The notes: generated by a model from the letters alone, not told the origin. Counted from the first letter of the stretch, positions 1-8,590 are shown. The stretch is 64,000 bases of DNA from Clostridia bacterium (GCA_017429985.1 JAFRNW010000042.1:124001-188000), one strand, 5' to 3'. Program-made: numbers and translations.

Positions 1-2
1 AT

Positions 3-689
3 GTCGGCATCAATATGAATCTTGCCCCTGTTCTGGATATTTCAGAAAACGCCATGAAGACAGTCCTCAGATCAAGAATCATCAGCGGGAACCCGGAAGT
101 GGCTGCAAATATTGGAAATGCAATAATAAACGGACTCAGAGACGCAAAATGCCTTTCCACCGCCAAGCATTTTCCGGGACATGGAGGCACAACGCAGGAT
201 TCACATGCCACTACGCCGGTTATCAGGAAATCATTGGAGGAAATGAAGGAATACGATCTGATTCCCTTCCAGGCTGCGGTGGATAACGGGGTGGATACCG
301 TTCTTGTTGCTCACATTTCCTATCCAAAGATTGACGATCAAAATATTGCGTCGTTGTCTGAGATATTTATTACGAAACTGCTTCGGGAAGAAATGGGGCA
401 TACGGGTCTGATTATGAGTGATGATTTCCGTATGACGGGGGTTACATCTCAGCATACGGTGGGGGAAGCTGCCGTCCAGTTTATTCTTGCCGGGGGTGAT
501 ATTATCCTGTGCGGTCCAAGACATGATTTGCAGGAAAAAATCATGGAAGGATTGACCAATGCAGCTGAAAGCGGAGCACTTACGGAAGCGAGACTGGATG
601 AGAGCGTCTACAGGATTCTATCCAAGAAGATGAAAGTTACGGAATGGAACCCGATGCAAGCATCCGCCTCTGAAGAAGCTGATTCTTGA
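3..689 (+). CDS. Glycoside hydrolase family 3 protein (NagZ-like beta-N-acetylhexosaminidase), 5'-partial
   Basis: The reading frame is already open at the window edge, so the N-terminus lies upstream. The protein carries the family 3 pattern NMNLAPVLD, then KHFPGHG followed by TTQDSH, the mobile loop with the His/Asp pair typical of NagZ-type enzymes, and IMSDDFRM, which holds the presumed nucleophile Asp. Such enzymes remove beta-linked N-acetylglucosamine, often from recycled cell-wall fragments. Only the C-terminal two thirds of the TIM barrel is visible, so signal peptide and extra domains cannot be judged. It ends about 75 bp before the severed tRNA-Leu fragment and is probably chromosomal flank rather than island cargo. 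Confidence 0.85.
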   Translation, partial: VGINMNLAPVLDISENAMKTVLRSRIISGNPEVAANIGNAIINGLRDAKCLSTAKHFPGHGGTTQDSHATTPVIRKSLEEMKEYDLIPFQAAVDNGVDTVLVAHISYPKIDDQNIASLSEIFITKLLREEMGHTGLIMSDDFRMTGVTSQHTVGEAAVQFILAGGDIILCGPRHDLQEKIMEGLTNAAESGALTEARLDESVYRILSKKMKVTEWNPMQASASEEADS

Positions 690-762
690 GTACAGCAAGT
701 CTATCACGCGAGAGGGTCTTGCATTTCTTTTAGAATATATGCTACAGTAAAACACGCGAAAT

Positions 763-802
763 GCCGGAATGATGGAATTGGCAGACGTGGCGGACTCAAA
801 AT
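763..802 (+). pseudogene. Severed 5' half of a tRNA-Leu gene
   Basis: Forty bases match the 5' half of tRNA-Leu through the D-arm and into the anticodon loop (acceptor GCCGGAA, then the same D-arm as the intact copy at 932). The match stops at ACTCAAAAT; what follows is not a variable arm or T-arm. The acceptor differs from the intact copy (GCCGGTG), so this was a different tRNA-Leu gene. The break point coincides with the first base of the block repeated at 57214. I infer an integration scar. Confidence 0.7.
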
Positions 803-886
803 TAACTCGGCTCTCCGACGTTTGAGGCCCAAAAAACCCCATGATTTAGGGCTTTTTGAAAACTTCATAACAGCGTTTTTCCTAAA

Positions 887-907
887 TCGACCTCCAAATC
901 GACCTCC
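887..907 (+). promoter_or_regulatory. Paired arm-type integrase sites TCGACCTCC
   Basis: Two copies of TCGACCTCC (887-895 and 899-907) are spaced exactly 12 bp. Two related copies on the opposite strand, also 12 bp apart, lie at 1164-1184 beyond the tRNA. The same paired element recurs at 57307-57327 and, singly or in pairs, at 56989 and 57028-57047. Direct repeats flanking a core and lying next to an integrase gene are typical of arm-binding sites; binding is inferred. Confidence 0.55.
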
Positions 908-931
908 GATTTCCGAGAAACGAGCAATTTT

Positions 932-1019
932 GCCGGTGTGATGGAATTGGCAGACGTGGCGGACTCAAAATCCGCTGGACTAATCATCCGTGTGGGTTCG
1001 AGTCCCACCACCGGCACCA
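932..1019 (+). tRNA. tRNA-Leu(CAA)
   Basis: An 88-base class II tRNA with encoded CCA. The acceptor GCCGGTG pairs with CACCGGC. The anticodon stem GCGGA/TCCGC encloses the loop CTCAAAA, giving anticodon CAA. A long variable arm is followed by the T-arm with GGTTCGAGTCC. A second copy at 57352 differs in the anticodon stem by a compensated pair. It lies directly downstream of the severed tRNA-Leu half and upstream of the integrase, so it is probably carried by the element and replaces the interrupted gene. Confidence 0.93.
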
Positions 1020-1046
1020 AAACCCCAGATTTTCTGGGGTTTTCTG
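1020..1046 (+). terminator. Terminator of tRNA-Leu
   Basis: AACCCCAGA and TCTGGGGTT form a tight hairpin followed by TTTTCT. The same structure follows the second tRNA copy at about 57440-57466. Confidence 0.7.
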
Positions 1047-1109
1047 CTGTTTTTAAGCACGAAAACGGCATGTTGATCCGTTACGCTTGCCATCGTCAAA
1101 TCACGGTTT

Positions 1110-2402
1110 TCAGAATTTTCCATCCTTCATTTCTCCAGTAATTACGGGCATTTCCGGACTTTGAGAGGTCGATTCGGAGGTCGGTGAAATCCGTTCGGTG
1201 GCCTTTGAATTCTGAAAAACACCCATGATCGCGTTTGCCGAAGCGACCTTGGACGAGTAATCCAGGTGCGTATAGATATTGCTCGTGGTGGCAATATCGC
1301 TGTGCCCGAGCCACTCCTGAATGTCCTTCAGCGCCACCCCATTCGCATACAGAAGCGTCGCGCAGCTGTGCCGGAGATCGTGAAATCGGATCTGGCGCAG
1401 TCCATGATTCTTCAGAAACTTTGGGAACACCTCCGTCAGATAGTTTGGCTTCATCAGTTCTCCCATTTCATTAACGTAGACATAATCCAAATAGTCTCTG
1501 CAATAACTGGTCCCGCATATTTTGCGATTGATGTTCTGCTTTTCTTTCAGGTTCAGCAGGAACTCTTCAAATGGTGCAACAAGAGGCAGTGTCCGATGAG
1601 AGGACTTTGTTTTGGTGCTGTCCTTCCCGATCAGAACCTCCTTTCCGTTCACCGTCGTTTGAACGACCGTGTGCTGGATGGCGATCGTTTTACGTTCAAA
1701 GTCGATGGCGTCCCATTTGAGACCGATCACCTCGCTGCGACGCAGCCCATAGAATGCGGCAAGGATCACCCCAAGCTCCAGGTTGGTTCCCTTTACAGCC
1801 TCGAATAGTTTTTCCAGCTCTTCCGCCTTATATGGCTTTGTCTGAAACGGGCTTTTGCGCGGACGCTGAACCTTGTCGGCAGGATTGCTCGCGATAAGGT
1901 CCGTTTTGAAGGCGTACTGAAGCGCTTTACGGATGTTCGCATGGCGATGAATGACGGTGTTTGTGCTGACGCGATTGACGTCCATCTCGTATGAATAGTA
2001 ATCCTGGATCTGTTTAGCTGTGACCTCCCGCAGCAAAAGATTCGGGTGAAACCGATCAAAATATGGGATGATCTTATTCTTGATTGCCTTTTCATACGAG
2101 CTGTAAGTGACGTCCGTAACGCTGGAACGCATCATCTTCAGCCAATCCTTCAGAAATACCGTGAACCGGATATCCGAATCGACGTTCAGACCGCTTTTCT
2201 TTGCCATGATCCGGTAACGCAGTTCTTCTTCCTTCTCCCGGCGCGCTTCGAACAGCATGGCCTCGGCACGCTTTTTATTGCCCTTCAGGGGCAGCTTTGT
2301 GGAACGGGACGGCGTCCTGCGCTGTCCGTTCTCGTCTGTGTAGCTCAGAACGATGTGATAATATCCATCCTTCTCTCTGAGATGTCCTGCTACCATTTCC
2401 AT
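1110..2402 (-). CDS. Tyrosine recombinase/integrase
   Basis: A 430-residue site-specific recombinase. An N-terminal arm-binding-like region (residues 1-70) is followed by a SAM-like core-binding domain and the catalytic domain. The catalytic set is complete: Arg221 in GLRRSE, His341 and Arg344 in HDLRH, His367 in GHSD and the nucleophile Tyr377 in NIYTHLD. The start has GGAG about ten bases upstream. The gene runs toward tRNA-Leu and its last codons lie inside the att-like repeat. The excisionase gene is just upstream, so the two probably act together in integration and excision. Confidence 0.93.
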   Translation of the reverse strand: MEMVAGHLREKDGYYHIVLSYTDENGQRRTPSRSTKLPLKGNKKRAEAMLFEARREKEEELRYRIMAKKSGLNVDSDIRFTVFLKDWLKMMRSSVTDVTYSSYEKAIKNKIIPYFDRFHPNLLLREVTAKQIQDYYSYEMDVNRVSTNTVIHRHANIRKALQYAFKTDLIASNPADKVQRPRKSPFQTKPYKAEELEKLFEAVKGTNLELGVILAAFYGLRRSEVIGLKWDAIDFERKTIAIQHTVVQTTVNGKEVLIGKDSTKTKSSHRTLPLVAPFEEFLLNLKEKQNINRKICGTSYCRDYLDYVYVNEMGELMKPNYLTEVFPKFLKNHGLRQIRFHDLRHSCATLLYANGVALKDIQEWLGHSDIATTSNIYTHLDYSSKVASANAIMGVFQNSKATERISPTSESTSQSPEMPVITGEMKDGKF

Positions 2403-2496
2403 TATTTATTACTCCTTTCCTGTGTAGCTGTGTACATCCGCCGCTGACACGGACAGGATATGCCCTGTCCGTGCCGCCTTGCGAATCTACTGGGTT

Positions 2497-2724
2497 TTAC
2501 CCAACGGATTTTTGGAGGTCGGTCAGGTATTCGATCACAAATACCTTCGGGATCCTGTACCGTTTTCCGATCCAGTAGCTTTTGATCTCGCCGCTTTTGA
2601 GAAGGCGATATACGCTTTTCGTGCTGGTGCCTCCGAGCATTTCGGAAAGCTGCTCGACATTGACGACGTCTGGATAATCCGTGAACATCACCTTGTAGTA
2701 GTCCTGTAATTCGCGTTTCCTCAT
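2497..2724 (-). CDS. Excisionase-like MerR/HTH_17 DNA-binding protein
   Basis: A 75-residue protein with a helix-turn-helix: DYPDVVNVEQLSEMLGG, then a second helix with SVYRLLKSG and a wing ending YRIPKVFVIEYL. This is the usual pattern of small excisionases of integrative elements. An AGGAG site precedes the ATG. It sits between integrase and parB on the same strand. A cousin at 56684-57019 shares DYPDVV, EMLGG and the YIPK..VI.YLL end, which ties the two element ends together. Confidence 0.8.
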   Translation of the reverse strand: MRKRELQDYYKVMFTDYPDVVNVEQLSEMLGGTSTKSVYRLLKSGEIKSYWIGKRYRIPKVFVIEYLTDLQKSVG

Positions 2725-2733
2725 GACGGTCTC

Positions 2734-3684
2734 CTATCGTACGCCGGAATCACGGGAGGGCTTTCTTTCCGGCTGACGGACTTTAGCCTGCTGTTCCAGC
2801 ATTCGTACAATCGCGTTTCGGATCTGGTTGGGGGTATAATCCGGAAAGAAGTGCTGCAAGGTATCCAGAGGGATCTTCACCATCTCACGCTGATTCGGCT
2901 TTTCTTCTGCGAGGATATCGAAGATATCGTCATCTGTGAGCTGACCTGCTGCAAACAGCTTCTTCATCCGGCAGGCTTGTGAGAGCGAGGGCGTGCAATC
3001 CTCACTCTCAATAGCTGTCAGAAGCACCTGCTGCATTTCTTCGGACAAATAGGAGAGCTCCACCGCAGGCGTGAAGGAAATGCGGCCTTCATCCACCAAG
3101 GCAAGGAGATCCGGGTCCAGATAGGTCAAACGAATGTAGCGTTTGATCGTGTCCTTGGAAACGTTCTCCGCTTCTCCGATCAGATCCGTGCTCAGCTTCG
3201 GTGCAACTTGCGCCGAGGTTCGTTTGCCTTGATGCGATATGGCTTCCAGCTTCATTTTGTAAGCGAATGCCTTTTCCGAAGGCAGCAGATTCTCCCGGTG
3301 TAGATTGCTGTCCACCATCTGGATGACGGCGGCGTCGTGGTCGATGTCGAGGACAATGACCGGAACTTTGGTGAGCCCTGCAAGTTCCGCTGCTTTCGTT
3401 CTGCGGTGTCCGGAAATGATCTCGTAATCATCCGTGCCTTCCAGGCGGCGAACGATCACAGGCGACAAAATGCCGTTCTCGCAGATGCTCTCCGACAGCG
3501 CGGAAAGCGCGTCATCCTCCTTTACATGATAGGGGTGATCCCGAAACGGACGCAGCCGGGAGAGCGGCAGCGCTGTAACGGTCATCGGCGCAGCTGGAGC
3601 GTCTGCCGCAGCTGGATCTGTCGGTATACCGAGTGCTTTCCGCACACTGTTCCAGTGCGGATTGTTATGCAAGTTCTCTGTCAT
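2734..3684 (-). CDS. ParB/Spo0J-like partition protein
   Basis: A 316-residue ParB-family protein. The N-terminal ParB/Srx domain carries LPLSRLRPFRDHPY, then the nucleotide-binding box ISGHRRTKAAE and VDSNLHREN; an HTH region (KDTIKRYIRL) follows. A short Arg/Lys-rich tail ends the protein. No parA is adjacent, so it may be an orphan ParB acting in element maintenance or regulation, as is common on integrative elements. Its ATG lies directly after the stop of the shifted frame of the upstream mob-like gene, which suggests one transcript. Confidence 0.85.
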   Translation of the reverse strand: MTENLHNNPHWNSVRKALGIPTDPAAADAPAAPMTVTALPLSRLRPFRDHPYHVKEDDALSALSESICENGILSPVIVRRLEGTDDYEIISGHRRTKAAELAGLTKVPVIVLDIDHDAAVIQMVDSNLHRENLLPSEKAFAYKMKLEAISHQGKRTSAQVAPKLSTDLIGEAENVSKDTIKRYIRLTYLDPDLLALVDEGRISFTPAVELSYLSEEMQQVLLTAIESEDCTPSLSQACRMKKLFAAGQLTDDDIFDILAEEKPNQREMVKIPLDTLQHFFPDYTPNQIRNAIVRMLEQQAKVRQPERKPSRDSGVR

Positions 3685-4028
3685 TTACATACCTTTCTTG
3701 ATTTCAGTTTGTTCTGTGCATATGGAGCTAAACTCCGGTTCGGCACGTGCGCGGCGAATGATTCCGGGAACGATCTTGATAACATGCTCTGTGGCGGTTC
3801 CGCGTTCATATGCGGTACGGGTAATCTCGTTGAGCTCCCGCTCAGGGCGTTGATCCGTTCAGCGAAGTGGCGCCGGTCGATGTTCGGCCCTTCCGGAATA
3901 GTAGTCTTCATGATCCGTTTTCTTAGAAGTGCGGACATATTCAGACCTCCTTTCTCGCATAGCTTTGTGAGCACTGCGCGCCCGGAGTCGTACAGCATGA
4001 TATGGACCTGGTGATTGTGTTTGTTCAT
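3685..4028 (-). pseudogene. MobC-like/ribbon-helix-helix accessory gene, apparent frameshift
   Basis: The first ~62 codons encode a small protein with LYDSGRAVLTKLCEKGGLNMSALLRKRIM and then HFAERINAL, resembling relaxosome accessory (MobC-like) proteins. After INAL, near 3838-3842, the frame becomes low-complexity. The -1-related frame instead continues sensibly (ELNEITRTAYERGT, then IKIVPGIIRRARAEPEF) and stops at 3685-3687, directly abutting the parB start. This indicates a one- or two-base indel, either real decay or a sequencing error. The start has AAGGA ten bases upstream. Confidence 0.6.
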
Positions 4029-4189
4029 TTTTGTGTTTCCTTCCGGTCAAACACATTTTCCGCCTGAAGGCGGCATAGGGTTTCAGGGGCACCCTGACAA
4101 GCGGGATGTGTGGATACAAATCCCATGCTTGCAAGGACGTGTACTCGAGGAGGGTTCAGGATTCACAAGGAGGTGTACCGGAGGAAAGT

Positions 4190-5182
4190 TCAGCATTCAC
4201 ATTCACTTCCTTCCGAATCCGGTACACGCTGCAGCGTAATCAGCCGGGCGTCTCGCGTACGGCGGTAACCGTAGACGATCCCGTTTTCCTGCAGGAACGC
4301 GTGGTGCTGATTTAGGAGCTTCGTGACCACAGTTGTCGGAACATCCGTCACCTGCATTTCGGACAGCAGCGCCGTGGCAGTACCTTCCCAGCCGACCTTC
4401 GGTACCCATGCGACAACCGCATGAATAAAGTCCGGGATCTGCAATTCGCGGATCTCTTCTTCGTTGTATCGCTCAAGTAGCGACCACTCTCCGTTCATGA
4501 ACTGCAGCTTCAGCTTCTGCTGTTCCAGGTCACGACCGGTGATATACAGCGTAGCGGTGTTTTGCTCACGCTCGCGCTTTAGCACGATCATGGCGTCGGA
4601 CGCACCCTGCAGTCCTGTCGAACCGGTCAGCATATCGAACGGATCCTCAGAACTCAGCTTCCGGAGGTGATGAACGAGCACGATCGACAGCCCCATGCCG
4701 TCCGCCAGTTCCTTCAGACTGCACAGGCATTTGTAGTCATCCGCATATGCGTTCCGGTATGGATCCGGTGTCCGGATCATTTGCAGCGTGTCGATGATCA
4801 CAAGCCGCAGCGCCGGATGCTTGCTTTTGAAGTCCCGGATCTGATCCTCCAGATCGTTGCCGAGCATGCCTGCGCGTACGGCGAAATGCAGACTTTCCGG
4901 TGCGGCATCCTGTACGAGCTTGAACAAACGGTCTTGCAATCTGGAGAGGTTGTCCTCCAGACACAGGTACAGTGCCTCTGCTTGCTCGGTTTCCATGTCG
5001 AGGAAGGGGCGTCCCTCCGCGACGGACAGGCAAAGCCGGAGCATCATCCAGGATTTGCCTGATTTTGAGGGACCGCCGATGATCGTGATCCCTTCTCCGA
5101 TAAGCCCTCTGACCAGTTGCTTGCGTGGTTCATAGGGCGTTGCGATCAGCGTTTCCGCACTGATCGTTTTCAGTTCTTTCAT
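4190..5182 (-). CDS. RepA-like AAA ATPase (RSF1010 RepA/RecA-fold helicase family)
   Basis: I start it at 5182 (ATG with AAGGA upstream), giving 330 residues; a longer frame exists but runs through the iteron region. Walker A is GGPSKSGKS at residues 36-44 and Walker B is LVIIDTLQMI; a motif-3-like VHHLRK follows. These hexameric RecA-fold ATPases serve as plasmid or element replicative helicases or in regulation. The C-terminal ~100 residues look like a winged-helix domain. Upstream are inverted iterons (5272-5343), consistent with a replication or control region. Confidence 0.8.
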   Translation of the reverse strand: MKELKTISAETLIATPYEPRKQLVRGLIGEGITIIGGPSKSGKSWMMLRLCLSVAEGRPFLDMETEQAEALYLCLEDNLSRLQDRLFKLVQDAAPESLHFAVRAGMLGNDLEDQIRDFKSKHPALRLVIIDTLQMIRTPDPYRNAYADDYKCLCSLKELADGMGLSIVLVHHLRKLSSEDPFDMLTGSTGLQGASDAMIVLKREREQNTATLYITGRDLEQQKLKLQFMNGEWSLLERYNEEEIRELQIPDFIHAVVAWVPKVGWEGTATALLSEMQVTDVPTTVVTKLLNQHHAFLQENGIVYGYRRTRDARLITLQRVPDSEGSECEC

Positions 5183-5271
5183 GTTTTTGTTTTCCTTTCT
5201 TTTTCTCTTGCAGTACACTTCCCTCGAACGGTGCGATACGGTTTTTTGTTTCAGCGTCGCCTCCTTTCTAT

Positions 5272-5343
5272 GTGACGGGTGTGACGGCAGTGACGGCATA
5301 ATCTCTATAGAGAAATCACCGTCATATCCGTCACCGCTGTCAC
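5272..5343. repeat. Inverted iteron cluster (3 + 3 copies of GTGACGG)
   Basis: Three GTGACGG units with 9-bp period (5272-5296) face three reverse-complement units (5319-5343) around the perfect 12-bp palindrome TCTCTATAGAGA (5302-5313). The arrangement lies just upstream of the RepA-like gene. It could be an origin, an operator or both. Confidence 0.65.
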
Positions 5344-5370
5344 AGCACAGCCGCATATCCGTCTCAGGAT

Positions 5371-5749
5371 CCCCGCATCCCGCCGGGCCGCCCAATGCTG
5401 TGACGCGTTCAAGGCGGAAGTTTCATTGTCTGTGAGCCGTGCTTTTCTATGCAGTTGTCAAGGTGCAAAGGGCTTACAAAAAAGCCTTTCACTATATAGG
5501 CCGAAAAAAGGGCGTTTTATGCATGGATTCCTTAAAAAAGACAAAAACGGCACTTTTTTCTCCAGAATCGGGCTTATAAGTATTTACCCCTCTACTTATA
5601 ACGGCATCCATTTTTGCGTTTTGAAGGGTGGAAAAAATAATATATTTTCCCTGCCGGTCCATGCCGTCGTTCTCACGCATGTTCTCTCGAACCCCCGCAT
5701 CCCGCCGGGCCGCCCAATGCTGTGACGCGTTCAAGGCGGAAGTTTCATT
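5371..5749. repeat. Duplicated non-coding block (57-bp perfect repeat, 322 bp apart)
   Basis: 5371-5427 and 5693-5749 are identical over 57 bp. Downstream of each, related pieces follow in the same order: GTTGTCAAGGTG, then TAC(C/T)TATAAC, then TTTTGAAGGGTGGA and an AT-rich run (to about 5655 and 5870). The second unit is shorter. No coding potential is evident. It reads as a tandem duplication inside the element's control region. Confidence 0.7.
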
Positions 5750-5870
5750 CTGGTGTTACCCGAGATCGGTTATTCCGTTGTCAAGGTGGAAGGCAATTTA
5801 TCCCTCTACCTATAACTGCATTGATAAATGGCATTTTGAAGGGTGGAGAAGAAAATATATTTTTTAGGTT

Positions 5871-6451
5871 TTCAAGAATAGGGTCAATTGATGGATGATT
5901 TGATCCAGAAATCTTGTGTATATGAGAGGAAAAGAAAGCCAGGAAAAGACGTAATAATTTGACCGAACTCGTCAATTCTTGTTTTTCTTATTATGGCTAT
6001 TCTTCTTTTTCTCATAATCTCCGGACAAAAAGAGCCGGGACACATAGAAGTGCACTAACAGACGAACATGGGGGTCCGCTTTTGTTGATATGGTGGCTTT
6101 TCTATCTACGATTCATATGCTGCGTTCCGCTTTTTTGCAAAAGAATAATTCTTTCTTATGCGCTTCTCCGTGTAAACTTGCACGGACTTGCACAAAACTT
6201 ATACGCGTGTAAGTTTCATATACTCATTCCTTGGAAGAATTTTGGGGAGATGTTCAGATAGCTATGAAAACCAAACTCCTGCATTCTTACACAGGTTAGA
6301 GAGCATTTATTGTCTTGTTTTTTATATTTCCGCATGATTGTAATGTGTTTACGAGTTTTTTCATCAAGAAATTACATATTGGTTACAACGAAACAGCGCG
6401 AAAGGTACGAAATATGGGTACACTGTTGTCAAAGAGCCGAAGGAGAATGGC
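5871..6451. other. Non-coding AT-rich spacer
   Basis: About 580 bp with only short, low-quality reading frames and no recognised RNA or repeat. It probably contains the promoter of the two-component operon near its right end; ATTACA and GTTACA separated by about a turn (6373-6395) are a weak response-regulator-like site. Confidence 0.4.
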
Positions 6452-7114
6452 ATGAAGAACAGGATTCTTGTGGTGGAGGACGACGCGGCGATTCGAGATG
6501 CAGTGCTTTTGAACCTGCAATTTGCGGATTACGACACCGTCGCGTTTGACGACGGAAAGAAAGCCGCGGAAGCGCTTGAAAGCGATCACGCGTATGACCT
6601 TGCGCTGTTGGATATCATGCTGCCCGGCATGGACGGATTTGAGCTGTTCGGGCTGATGGAGCAGTACAGTATTCCGGTCATCTATATGACGGCAAAGACG
6701 GATTCAGCGTCCGAGATAAAAGGGCTTCGGGACGGCGCGGAGGACTATATCGTAAAGCCCTTCGATCCGCTCACGCTGATGGTGCGAGTCGAAAAAGTGC
6801 TGAAACGTGTCGGCAAATGGAACGCCGTCTACCGTGTCCGCGACGTCGTGGTCAACACCGAAACACATACAGTCACGAAGGACGGCGAGCCGGTCGAGTT
6901 GCAACCGCTAGAATTCGACGTGCTGATCGCACTGTTGCGGCACAAGAATATGACCATTTCGCGCGAGCGGATGCTAAACGAGGTATGGGGCTTTGACTAC
7001 CTCGGCGAAACGCGCATGGTCGACGTCAAAATTTCCGCGTTACGAAAAAAGCTCGGGCTAGAGGACGCGATCCGCGCAATCCACAAGATCGGCTATCGGC
7101 TGGAGGAACGATAA
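6452..7114 (+). CDS. OmpR/PhoB-family response regulator
   Basis: 220 residues: a receiver domain with acidic pocket EDD (10-12), phospho-acceptor Asp54 in LLDIMLPG, Thr in YMTAK and Lys in VKPF, then a winged-helix DNA-binding domain (VELQPLEFDVL ... RMVDVKISALRKKLG). AAGGAG lies eight bases before the ATG. The stop abuts the ATG of the kinase gene. The kinase and downstream lipoprotein suggest a cell-envelope signalling unit. Confidence 0.93.
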   Translation: MKNRILVVEDDAAIRDAVLLNLQFADYDTVAFDDGKKAAEALESDHAYDLALLDIMLPGMDGFELFGLMEQYSIPVIYMTAKTDSASEIKGLRDGAEDYIVKPFDPLTLMVRVEKVLKRVGKWNAVYRVRDVVVNTETHTVTKDGEPVELQPLEFDVLIALLRHKNMTISRERMLNEVWGFDYLGETRMVDVKISALRKKLGLEDAIRAIHKIGYRLEER

Positions 7115-8497
7115 ATGAAATTGAGTAATCGCATTACGCTGCTTGTTTCAATCGTTCTCGTCGCAATCATTCTCGGCGTATCGTTTTCGCTCCTCCTGTA
7201 TGTAAAGAATGCGACCCTGTCGCTTTCAATTGAACAGGTGCAGCGTAAGCAGCAGAATCTTCGTACGTCGTTTTCCGAGATGGCGTGCTTTTACGCACGC
7301 ACAGACGATTCTGATGCCGTACATGATTCTCTGATCAAGCTCTGCTTCGCGCGCTTTTCCGATCAGTACGGCGTATTACTGCGCGACGGTACAGAGATGG
7401 TTTCGAGTGTGGTCGTTGATCCCTCCGCGTATGTTCCTTCGAACAGTGAAGCGTTTTCGAAAGGCACGCCAGTCGCCGTTACCGTACGAGGCAGAAATCT
7501 GCTGATTGCAGGGAGCCATGCCAGCGTTGGTGGTCGATCCTACGACGTATATGTGGTTGAGGATGTAACCGAAGTCCATAGTGGCATTCGTCGTATGGCC
7601 TGGATTTTTGCTGGCGTCAGTGTTATGGCGATTACGTTCGGTGCGATGGCGGTGACACTGCTTGTCCGGCGCAGCACAAAACCGATTACGTTGCTTTCCG
7701 ATGCAGCAAAGGAAATCGCCGACGGCGCATACGAAAAACGCGTCGAGGTACGTACGAAGGACGAAATTGGGAGCTTAAGTGAGGACTTCAACCGTATGGC
7801 AGACGCGGTCGAAACGAAGATTTCCGAGCTCGAAGAATGCAACGAGCGACAGCGTTTGTTTATCGGCGGAGTCACACACGAGTTCAAAACTCCACTGACC
7901 GGTTTGCTGCTCCACGCGGGACTTCTGCGCTGGGCATATCTTTCTGAAAACGAACGCAACGCATCGCTTGAACACATCGAATTACAGACAGCATGGCTCG
8001 AACGGCTGACGCAGAACCTTTTGAAACTTACGACCTCCGACGACGAAATCGAATTGCAATCCATCTATATCCCGGACCTTCTTATTGAGGTCAAAGACGG
8101 TATTGAACCGAAATTGAACGAATGCGGCGCAACACTTTCCGTGAAGTGCGAAACGGAGATGCTAACGCTGAATCCTGAACTGATCCGGTCCCTTCTCAAC
8201 AACCTGATCGTTAACGCGGCAAACGCGTACGACGCGGACGCAGTGGAAAAGCCGATCACGCTCACGGTCAGCGGCAAGACGTTTTCCGTCGCAGATCGCG
8301 GACGCGGCATCCCGAAGGACGCGCAAAGCCGCCTCTTTGAGCCGTTTTTCAGAGTGGATAAATCCCGCAGCAGGAAGCAGGGGGGCAGCGGCCTCGGCCT
8401 TGCGCTTGTCAAGGCAATTGCCGACGCGCACGGTGCAGACATTATCGTGGACAGCGAGGAAGGCAAAGGCACCACGGTTTCGGTCACCCTGCCATAA
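7115..8497 (+). CDS. Sensor histidine kinase
   Basis: 460 residues with two membrane spans (about 7-29 and 159-182) enclosing an extracytoplasmic sensor domain of ~130 residues, a HAMP domain, a HisKA domain with His255 in THEFKTP, and an ATPase domain with N-box NNLIVNAANAYD, DRGRGIP and GGSGLGL. It starts directly after the regulator stop. The ligand is unknown. The tandem 11-bp repeat right after the gene, before the lipoprotein, points to the lipoprotein as target. Confidence 0.92.
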   Translation: MKLSNRITLLVSIVLVAIILGVSFSLLLYVKNATLSLSIEQVQRKQQNLRTSFSEMACFYARTDDSDAVHDSLIKLCFARFSDQYGVLLRDGTEMVSSVVVDPSAYVPSNSEAFSKGTPVAVTVRGRNLLIAGSHASVGGRSYDVYVVEDVTEVHSGIRRMAWIFAGVSVMAITFGAMAVTLLVRRSTKPITLLSDAAKEIADGAYEKRVEVRTKDEIGSLSEDFNRMADAVETKISELEECNERQRLFIGGVTHEFKTPLTGLLLHAGLLRWAYLSENERNASLEHIELQTAWLERLTQNLLKLTTSDDEIELQSIYIPDLLIEVKDGIEPKLNECGATLSVKCETEMLTLNPELIRSLLNNLIVNAANAYDADAVEKPITLTVSGKTFSVADRGRGIPKDAQSRLFEPFFRVDKSRSRKQGGSGLGLALVKAIADAHGADIIVDSEEGKGTTVSVTLP

Positions 8498-8505
8498 CGC
8501 AATTG

Positions 8506-8527
8506 CATTACAGTTTCATTACAGTTT
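8506..8527 (+). promoter_or_regulatory. Two perfect tandem 11-bp repeats (CATTACAGTTT), likely response-regulator site
   Basis: CATTACAGTTT occurs twice back to back. OmpR/PhoB-family regulators bind tandem direct repeats at one-turn spacing, and this one lies between the kinase stop and the lipoprotein start, about 60 bp upstream of it. Confidence 0.55.
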
Positions 8528-8590
8528 CGCAATGTTTTTCCTATGGCGGGTCGGTATGCTGAAAGCAGCAAACCGAAAGGAGTTTTTTCG

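Larger units (their letters stand above)
794..1140 (+). repeat. Left copy of a ~347-bp att-like direct repeat (pairs with 57214-57561)
   Basis: The block starts with ACTCAAAAT and then, at the same 15-bp offset in both copies, GGCTCTCCGACGT (809-821). It contains a terminator-like AT-rich stretch, paired arm-type sites, a full tRNA-Leu, its terminator and the last codons of an integrase gene. The final 34 bp (1107-1140) are identical to 57528-57561. Similarity ends abruptly at both sides. Confidence 0.8.

Noticed and set aside
1107..1140. The 34-bp identity as the recombination core itself
   Set aside because: It codes the integrase C-terminus, which explains its conservation; the repeat boundary at ACTCAAAAT, coinciding with the tRNA break, is the better core candidate.
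938..1141. 67-codon frame across the tRNA-Leu
   Set aside because: Typical spurious frame over a tRNA and terminator.
5183..5395. N-terminal extension of the RepA-like protein
   Set aside because: It would translate the iteron palindrome; ATG 5182 has a proper ribosome site and gives the family length.
5959..6261. 100-codon plus-strand frame in the AT-rich spacer
   Set aside because: No ribosome site and no domain-like pattern; base composition is that of non-coding DNA.
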